From the NCBI RefSeq assembly GCF_947494025.1, contig NZ_CANLTQ010000002.1:186001-250000 (forward strand): a DNA stretch of 64,000 bases, read 5' to 3'. The translations under genes and the position numbers were made by a program. The number at the start of each line of letters is the position of its first letter. The first letter of the stretch is position 1. The stretch comes from an uncultured Jannaschia sp. (GTDB taxonomy: Bacteria; Pseudomonadota; Alphaproteobacteria; Rhodobacterales; Rhodobacteraceae). The notes under the pieces were generated by a model. That model was given only the letters and a program-made list of their open reading frames with translations. It was not told where the DNA came from and made no database searches. Shown here one piece after another: positions 57,160 through 64,000 of this stretch.

Positions 57160-57966
57160 TCAGGCGGGGTTGGCCAAGGCTTCGGGGGCATCCGACTCAT
57201 CCGTCTTCGCGCCGATGGCCACGCGGGTATGCCAGTCGCGGCAGCGCGCTTCGAGATCGTCGGGCGGGGGGCGGTCGGTGAAGAAGGTGTCGATCTCCGC
57301 GAGCCCCGCGATCCGGGCGGGCGCGGAGCGCTGGAACTTGGAATGGTCGGCCACGAGGAACCGGCGGCGCGACTGCTGGAGGATCGCCTGACTCACGCCG
57401 ACCTCCTGGAGGTCGTAGTCGAGGATGTCCCCATCGATATCGAGCGCGGAGCAGCCGATCACGCCGATATCGACCTTGAACTGCCGGATGGTGGAGATCG
57501 CCACGTCCCCCACCAGCCCGCCATCCGAGCGTCGCAGCACGCCGCCCGTCACGATCACCCGGAATTCGGCGTTCTGACCGAGGATGTTGGCCACGTTCAT
57601 ATTGTTCGTCACCACAAGAAGGTTCTTGTGATCGAGCAGCTCGGTCGCGACCGTCTCGGTACTGGTGCCGATATTGAGGAAGATGGAGCAGTCGTTCGGG
57701 ATCTCCGCTGCGCAGGCCCGGGCGATCGCGGCCTTCGCCTCCGGATTCAACTCGCGGCGGTCTTCGTAGCCGATGTTGATCACCCGAGAGGGCAGGACGG
57801 CGCCACCATGAACGCGCTCGAGTTTCCCCGCCTCGGCAAGCTCGGAGAGGTCGCGCCGGATCGTCTGCAACGCGACCCCGAAATGCGTCGCGAGGCCCTC
57901 GACCGTGACCATCCTGTCGCGTCGGGCGATCTCCACGATCTCGGGCTGGCGAAACGATAGCGACAT
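57160..57966 (-). CDS. glpR: DeoR-family glycerol-3-phosphate regulon repressor
   Basis: A 268-residue DeoR protein. The HTH is REPEIVEIARRDRMVTVEGLATHFGV-like, with QTIRRDLSELAEAGKLERVHGGA as recognition part. The sensor domain has FLNIGTSTETVATELL, VTGGVLRRSDGGLVG, and VADHSKFQRSAPARI with the effector-binding Lys. Placement divergent from glpD makes glycerol-3-phosphate the likely inducer. ATG 57966 has GGGAGG upstream. Confidence 0.92.
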   Translation of the reverse strand: MSLSFRQPEIVEIARRDRMVTVEGLATHFGVALQTIRRDLSELAEAGKLERVHGGAVLPSRVINIGYEDRRELNPEAKAAIARACAAEIPNDCSIFLNIGTSTETVATELLDHKNLLVVTNNMNVANILGQNAEFRVIVTGGVLRRSDGGLVGDVAISTIRQFKVDIGVIGCSALDIDGDILDYDLQEVGVSQAILQQSRRRFLVADHSKFQRSAPARIAGLAEIDTFFTDRPPPDDLEARCRDWHTRVAIGAKTDESDAPEALANPA

Positions 57967-58008
57967 GGGTGGCCTCCCTGCGCGAAAATGTGCGGATCGA
58001 CGCGCTTC

Positions 58009-58150
58009 TGTCAATCGGGCGCAGACGGTCGGTATCATGCGCGCGTGCTCGGATCGGAATATTCCGTCGTACCGGGCCCTGGATGGGACGGGGCCTCTTG
58101 CCCGAAGAAAGGGAGCAAAAACGCGCACAAAATGCTTTCGTTTTTGTTCG
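58009..58150. promoter_or_regulatory. glpR/glpD divergent control region
   Basis: The 229-bp gap holds a perfect minus-strand TTGACA (58014-58009) 43 bp before glpR. On the plus side, TTTCG repeats exactly 10 bp apart (TTCG at 58137 and 58147) within an AT-richer patch 50 bp before glpD. Phased direct repeats suit DeoR-type GlpR binding. The -10 boxes are not clear. Confidence 0.45.
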
Positions 58151-58195
58151 GCCGGCGCTATCACGGCGGTGTGAGCATCAGGCGGGGAGGGCCGT

Positions 58196-59794
58196 GTGTT
58201 CGATAGCGGGGACATTCAGGATCTCGTCATCGTCGGCGGCGGCATCAACGGCTGCGGCATCGCGCGCGATGCGGCCGGCCGGGGACTGACGGTCACGCTG
58301 GCGGAGATGAACGATCTCGCCTCGGCCACCTCTTCGGCCTCGACCAAGCTGTTTCACGGGGGGCTGCGCTACCTCGAATACTTCGAGGTGCGACTGGTGC
58401 GGGAGGCGCTGATCGAAAGGGAGACGCTGCTGCGCGCGATGCCGCACATCTCCTGGCCCATGCGCTTCGTGCTGCCCTATCACAAAGATATGCGGTTCGA
58501 GGGGGAAACGCCGACCTCGCGCATCCTCAACGTCGTCATGCCCTGGACGAAGGGGCGACGTCCGGCCTGGATCATCCGGCTTGGCCTGTTCCTTTACGAC
58601 AACCTCGGTGGGCGGAAGATCCTGCCCGGGACGGAGACGATCCGCCTGCGGGGCACGCCCGAAGGGGCGCCGCTCGAGGATCGGTTCGAAACCGCCTACG
58701 AGTACAGCGATTGCTGGATCGAGGATTCCCGTCTGGTCGTGCTGAACGCGCGCGACGCCGAAGCGCGGGGCGCGACGATCCTCACGCGGACGAAGGTCAC
58801 GGCGGCGCGGCGCGACGGTGACCTCTGGGTCGTCACGCTTGCGGATCGGGACAACGGCGAAGTGCGGGACGTTCGGGCCCGAATGCTGGTGAATGCGGGC
58901 GGGCCGTGGGTCGGCGACATCATCCGCAGCAAAGTCCGCTCGAACAGCCGCGAGGGCGTGCGCCTCGTGCGCGGCTCCCACATCGTCACGCGGCGGCTGT
59001 TCGATCACGACAAGTGCTACTTTTTCCAGGGGACCGACGGACGCATCATGTTCGCGATCCCCTACGAGGAGGACTTCACCCTGATCGGCACCACCGATCA
59101 GGAGCACGCGGATCCCGATGCGAAGCCGGTCTGCACCCCCGAGGAGCGGCGCTACATGCTCGACTTCGTGAACGCTTACCTCAAGCGGGACGTGACCGAG
59201 GCGGACGTGGTGTGGTCCTATTCGGGGGTGCGGCCGCTCTACGACGACGGCGCGCAATCCGCCTCGGCGGCCACGCGGGACTACACGCTGCGGGTCGATG
59301 CGGAGGGCGGCGCGCCCCTCCTCAACGTGTTCGGCGGCAAGATCACGACTTACCGCCGTCTGGCCGAAAGCGCGCTGGAGCGGATCGGCGCGCATCTCGA
59401 GGTGCGGAACGGATCATGGACGGCGGGGGCGCCCCTGCCGGGCGGGGATTTCGACGTGACCGCGGTCGACGACCTGACCCGGCGACTGAAGGCCGAACAT
59501 CCGTTCCTGGGCGATTATGCCTGCCGCCGGATGATCCGCGCCTACGGAACCGAGGCGTGGGAGATACTCGACGGGGCGCATGAAGCGGCGGATCTGGGTG
59601 AGGATTTCGGCGCAACGTTGACAGCGCGCGAGGTCGAGTGGCTGATGTTGCGGGAATGGGCGCACAACGCGGAGGACGTCGTCTGGCGCCGCTCGAAGCT
59701 GGGCTTGCGTCTCGACGCGGCACAGATCGCCCGCCTCGACGAATGGATGGACGAGGCGCGGGCGCGGATCGTGCGTCGAGCAGCCGCGGAATAG
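58196..59794 (+). CDS. glpD: Glycerol-3-phosphate dehydrogenase (aerobic, FAD)
   Basis: A 532-residue flavoenzyme at the inner membrane that oxidises glycerol-3-phosphate to dihydroxyacetone phosphate and passes electrons to quinone. The FAD-binding motif is VIVGGGINGCGIARDAAGRG near the N-terminus. SSASTKLFHGGLRYLE and the C-terminal NVFGGKITTYRRLAE are diagnostic for GlpD. Start GTG 58196 follows GGGGAGGG. It heads a seven-gene-type glycerol operon that continues to the window end. Confidence 0.96.
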   Translation: MFDSGDIQDLVIVGGGINGCGIARDAAGRGLTVTLAEMNDLASATSSASTKLFHGGLRYLEYFEVRLVREALIERETLLRAMPHISWPMRFVLPYHKDMRFEGETPTSRILNVVMPWTKGRRPAWIIRLGLFLYDNLGGRKILPGTETIRLRGTPEGAPLEDRFETAYEYSDCWIEDSRLVVLNARDAEARGATILTRTKVTAARRDGDLWVVTLADRDNGEVRDVRARMLVNAGGPWVGDIIRSKVRSNSREGVRLVRGSHIVTRRLFDHDKCYFFQGTDGRIMFAIPYEEDFTLIGTTDQEHADPDAKPVCTPEERRYMLDFVNAYLKRDVTEADVVWSYSGVRPLYDDGAQSASAATRDYTLRVDAEGGAPLLNVFGGKITTYRRLAESALERIGAHLEVRNGSWTAGAPLPGGDFDVTAVDDLTRRLKAEHPFLGDYACRRMIRAYGTEAWEILDGAHEAADLGEDFGATLTAREVEWLMLREWAHNAEDVVWRRSKLGLRLDAAQIARLDEWMDEARARIVRRAAAE

Positions 59795-59813
59795 CGGCGG
59801 GAGGAGGACCGAG

Positions 59814-60902
59814 ATGACCCTGACCCTCGACAACGTCTCCAAGGTGGTGGGCGCGCAGACCTATATCCACCCGACGGACCTGACGCTCGAGAAGGGCACG
59901 ATGAACGTGCTCCTCGGACCGACGCTCGCGGGGAAGACCTCGCTGATGCGCCTCATGGCCGGGCTCGACGCACCGACGACGGGGCGGATACTGTGGCAGG
60001 GACAGGACGTGACGGGTCAGCGGGTGCAGGACCGGCGGGTCGCGATGGTCTACCAGCAATTCATCAACTACCCGTCGATGAGCGTGCGCGACAACATCGC
60101 CTCGCCGATGAAGCTGATGGGTATGGACCGGGCCGAGATCGACCGGAGGGTGGACGAGGTGGCCGATATGATGCGCCTGACTCCCATGCTCGACCGCAAG
60201 CCGCTGGAACTCTCGGGCGGGCAACAGCAGCGCTGCGCGCTGGCCCGGGCATTGGTCAAGAATGCGGGCCTCGTGCTCCTCGACGAGCCGCTCGCCAATC
60301 TCGACTACAAGCTGCGCGAGGAACTGCGGGCCGAGATCCCGCGGATCTTCGAGGAATCCGGCGCGATCTTCGTCTATGCCACGACGGAGCCGGAGGAAGC
60401 GCTGCTTCTGAGTGGCAACACGGCCACGCTCTGGGAGGGGCGGGTGACGCAGTTCGGGTCCACGCCCGCCGTTTATCGCCGGCCTGTCGACGCGACGACG
60501 GCGCGGGTCTTCTCCGACCCGCCGATGAACTTTCTGCGCGTCCGCAAGTCGGGCGAAACGCTGTCCTTCGGCGACGGTCAGTCCGCGCCGGTCCCGGCGG
60601 CGGCGGCGAGCCTTTCGGACGGGAGCTACCTCGCGGGGTTCCGTCCGAACCACGTCGTACTCGACACGCCGTTCACGGGCGCGATGAGCTTCCGCACGAA
60701 GCTTGCCGTGACCGAGATCACGGGCTCGGAGACTTTCGTCCATCTCGACCATCACGGCGAACGCTGGGTCGGGCTCGTCCACGGCATCCGCGACCTGCGC
60801 CCGGGGCAGGAGCTGGTGATCCATCTCGACCCCGCGCATGTCTACGTCTTTGCCGAGGACGGCGCCCTCGTCTCGCCCGCATCCTACGCGGAGGCCGCCT
60901 GA
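59814..60902 (+). CDS. glpS: Glycerol ABC transporter ATP-binding protein GlpS
   Basis: A 362-residue ABC ATPase with a C-terminal TOBE/MalK-like domain. Walker A is GPTLAGKT (35-42), the Q-loop is around Gln81/Gln82, the signature LSGGQQQR is canonical (133-140), and Walker B is LVLLDEP (153-159). The switch histidine is missing: the segment that should read YVTHDQ is YATTEP, with Thr191 at the His place. With GlpT this predicts an asymmetric ATPase pair. The gene order glpD-S-T-P-Q-U matches the Rhizobium leguminosarum glycerol importer. Confidence 0.92.
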   Translation: MTLTLDNVSKVVGAQTYIHPTDLTLEKGTMNVLLGPTLAGKTSLMRLMAGLDAPTTGRILWQGQDVTGQRVQDRRVAMVYQQFINYPSMSVRDNIASPMKLMGMDRAEIDRRVDEVADMMRLTPMLDRKPLELSGGQQQRCALARALVKNAGLVLLDEPLANLDYKLREELRAEIPRIFEESGAIFVYATTEPEEALLLSGNTATLWEGRVTQFGSTPAVYRRPVDATTARVFSDPPMNFLRVRKSGETLSFGDGQSAPVPAAAASLSDGSYLAGFRPNHVVLDTPFTGAMSFRTKLAVTEITGSETFVHLDHHGERWVGLVHGIRDLRPGQELVIHLDPAHVYVFAEDGALVSPASYAEAA

Positions 60903-60903
60903 C

Positions 60904-61997
60904 ATGGCCAAGATCACCCTCGATAACCTCGCGCATTCCTACGTGCCGCAGCCGCAGGGCGAGGACGACTACGCTCTGAAAGAGCTGAACCACGACTGGA
61001 ACGACGGTGAGGCCTATGCCCTCCTTGGCGCGTCCGGCTGCGGGAAATCGACGCTTCTCAACATCATCTCGGGACTTCTTCACCCCAGCCACGGACGCAT
61101 CCTGTTCGACGGGCAGGACGTGACCCAGGCACCGACGGCGGAGCGCAACATCGCGCAGGTGTTCCAGTTCCCGGTGGTCTACGACACCATGACCGTACGC
61201 GACAATCTCGCCTTCCCGCTGCGCAACCGGGGCCGGGACGAGAGCTACGTTGCCGAACGCGTGCAGGAGATCGCGCGGATGATCGGCATGGAGGCGGAGC
61301 TCGATCGCAAGGCGCGCGGCCTCACGGCGGATGCGAAGCAGAAGATCTCGCTTGGCCGCGGCATGGTCCGCAAGGACGTCAACGCGCTTCTCTTCGACGA
61401 GCCGCTGACCGTGATCGACCCGCACATGAAGTGGGAGCTACGCACGCAGCTCAAGCAGTTGCACCACGATTTCGGGCACACGATGATCTACGTGACCCAC
61501 GATCAGACCGAGGCGCTGACCTTCGCCGACAAGGTGGTCGTCATGTATGACGGGCGGGTGGTGCAGATCGGCACGCCGCAGGAGCTGTTCGAGCGTCCGG
61601 CGCATACCTTCGTGGGCTATTTCATCGGCTCGCCCGGCATGAACCTCTTCGATGCGGAGGTGGACGGACGGACCGGGCGCATCGGCGGGGCGGAGGTCGA
61701 TCTCGGCGCGGTCCACGAGACGGGGCGGGGCCGTTTGCAGATCGGCGTGCGACCCGAATTCGTCGCGCTGCGTGCCGGCGGCGCGGGCGTGCCGGCGCGC
61801 GTGCGCCGGGTCGAAGACGTGGGCCGTCACAAGATCGTCCGGCTCGACGTCGGCGGCACGCCGGCGAGCGCGATCCTGCCCGAGCACGAGACCGTCCCTG
61901 CCGGAGTCGACCGCGTCGTCTTCGATCCGGCCGGGATCAATGTCTACGAGAATGACTGGCGCGTGGAACCGGCGCGCCGGGGCAGGGAGGCCGCGTA

Positions 61998-61998
<1 letters not shown>
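60904..61998 (+). CDS. glpT: Glycerol ABC transporter ATP-binding protein GlpT
   Basis: The second ATPase, 364 residues. Walker A is GASGCGKS (42-49), Walker B ALLFDEP (161-167) and the switch His199 (YVTHDQTEAL) is intact. The signature is LTADAKQKISLGRG (140-153) instead of LSGGQ. This is the complementary defect to GlpS, so the GlpT Walker motifs with the GlpS signature form the only canonical site. A TOBE-like domain follows. Not to be confused with the E. coli glycerol-3-phosphate antiporter of the same name. ATG 60904 is 1 bp past the glpS stop. Confidence 0.92.
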
Positions 61999-62866
<868 letters not shown>

Positions 62867-62870
<4 letters not shown>

Positions 62871-63760
62871 CCGACGCGACCGCCTCCGCCCCCGGCGCAT
62901 CCTCGATCCCCGGCCGCGTCACCGACAGCCATGCCGCCACCCGCACGCGCCGCCGCTTCCGCCCGAACGGCTCGGCGATCGTGATGGGGCTCTACCTGCT
63001 GTTCCTCATGCTGCCGATCTATTGGCTGCTGAACATGAGCCTGAAGACGAACAACGAAATTCTCTCGACGTTCTCGCTCTGGCCGCAAAACCTTACCTTC
63101 GCGAATTACGCGACGATCCTGAGCGACGCGTCGTGGTACATGGGCTACGTCAATTCGCTTATCTACGTGGTAATGAACACGGCGATCAGCCTCGCTGTCG
63201 CGCTGCCTGCGGCCTATGCCTTCTCTCGCTATTCCTTTATCGGCGACAAGCATCTGTTCTTCTGGCTGCTGACGAACCGCATGGCGCCGCCGGCTGTCTT
63301 CGCGCTGCCGTTCTTTCAGCTCTATTCCTCGGTCGGACTCTTCGACACGCATATCGCCGTGGCGCTCGCGCATTGTCTGTTCAACGTGCCGCTCGCGGTG
63401 TGGATCCTCGAGGGCTTCATGCGGGGCGTGCCGCGCGAGATCGACGAGACGGCCTATATCGACGGCTATTCCTTTCCACGCTTCTTCCTGCGGATCTTCA
63501 TGCCGCTCATCGCCTCCGGCATCGGCGTGGCCGCGTTCTTCTGCTTCATGTTCTCGTGGGTGGAGCTTCTGCTGTCGCGCACGCTCACCTCCGTCGACGC
63601 GAAGCCCATCGCCGCCACCATGACCCGTACCGTGGGCGCCGCGGGTGTCGACTGGGGCGTACTCGCCGCGGCGGGCGTGCTCACCATCATTCCGGGCGCG
63701 CTCGTGATCTGGTTCGTCCGCAACTACATCGCCAAGGGCTTCGCCCTCGGCCGCGTTTGA
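62867..63760 (+). CDS. glpQ: Glycerol ABC transporter permease GlpQ
   Basis: A 297-residue permease of the MalG type, with a polar N-terminal 35 residues followed by six membrane segments. The EAA loop is EIDETAYIDGYSFPRFFLRI. The symbol follows the rhizobial operon; it is not the glycerophosphodiesterase GlpQ of E. coli. The ATG overlaps the glpP stop (ATGA), and the next gene follows after 12 bp. Confidence 0.93.
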
Positions 63761-63772
63761 GGAGGTTTCGTC

Positions 63773-64000
63773 ATGGGTTGGATGGCATGGACCTGGCCGA
63801 CGGCGGCCTTCTTCGCCACGATCGCGGCGCTGCTCGTGGTCTTCACGTTTCTCGCGATCCGCTACCCTGAAACGCCGCGCGCGGGCGTGCTCCGGATCGA
63901 GACGACCCGGGGTGACCGGCTCTTCATCACGCTCCTCGGATCGGCCTTCATCAACCTGATCTGGCTCGGCCTCGAACTCGCGCCGCAACCCTGGGCGATG
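63773..64000 (+). CDS. glpU: DUF2160 small membrane protein GlpU (partial, runs off the window)
   Basis: The first 76 codons of a small integral membrane protein: MGWMAWTWPTAAFFATIAAL, then a second hydrophobic segment around ITLLGSAFINLIWLGLEL. It matches the DUF2160 protein encoded after glpQ in rhizobial glycerol operons. A strong ribosome site (GAGGAGG) precedes ATG 63773. The 3' end, and presumably the binding-protein gene glpV, lie beyond the window. Confidence 0.88.
   Translation, partial: MGWMAWTWPTAAFFATIAALLVVFTFLAIRYPETPRAGVLRIETTRGDRLFITLLGSAFINLIWLGLELAPQPWAM

Overview
The window is about 64 kb of GC-rich DNA from an alphaproteobacterium, most likely Rhodobacterales (Roseobacter/Rhodobacter group). 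Supporting signs are a Fur/Mur-type regulator without the C-terminal cysteine pairs, TRAP and sugar ABC importers, a monomeric NADP isocitrate dehydrogenase, and rhamnose and glycerol operons in the order known from Rhizobium (rhaRSTPQUK/rhaDI and glpDSTPQU). Genes are tightly packed, and neighbouring genes often overlap as ATGA, GTGA or TGATG. I see no tRNA, rRNA, CRISPR array, insertion sequence or phage gene, so this looks like chromosome or a chromid with local gene decay.

Region 1 (1-9.5 kb) is mostly on the minus strand: a membrane histidine kinase, enolase, Fur/Mur, SelO, a nucleoside hydrolase, an orphan Fe(III)-binding protein and MazG. A plus-strand M20 amidohydrolase and a decayed alpha/beta-hydrolase gene follow. 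Region 2 (9.5-17.7 kb, plus) has a photolyase, a cyclopropane fatty acid synthase, a 100-residue unknown protein, a GGCT-like/Nudix fusion and the coupled trio cysK - large MscS channel - AlaX-type tRNA editor. Region 3 (17.7-27.5 kb) begins with a decayed histidine kinase fragment and continues with a chemotaxis operon (STAS protein, CheY, CheA, CheW, MCP, CheW, CheR, CheB). It ends in about 0.7 kb of non-coding sequence that may hold a cheD relic. A solitary xylA and a LOV histidine kinase/receiver pair follow.

Region 4 (30.5-39.2 kb) is the most interesting. An RpiR-type repressor is divergent from an N-formylglutamate-amidohydrolase-like gene, a TRAP transporter, a glutamine-synthetase-like ligase, an aldehyde dehydrogenase and an iron-dependent alcohol dehydrogenase. 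An 18-bp palindrome overlaps the promoter. I infer a gamma-glutamylation route for an imported amino alcohol: ligate to glutamate, oxidise alcohol to aldehyde to acid, then release glutamate. A DUF421 membrane protein, a DHA2 efflux pump, an ABC1 kinase and a YjlB-like cupin follow.

Region 5 (43.6-54.3 kb) is a complete L-rhamnose regulon: DeoR regulator, ABC importer, mutarotase and kinase on the minus strand, and aldolase/dehydrogenase and isomerase on the plus strand. Between the two arms lie phased operator-like repeats over both -35 boxes. Region 6 (54.3-64 kb) has monomeric isocitrate dehydrogenase, GlpR and a glycerol/glycerol-3-phosphate operon that runs off the window end. Its two ATPase subunits are degenerate in complementary motifs.
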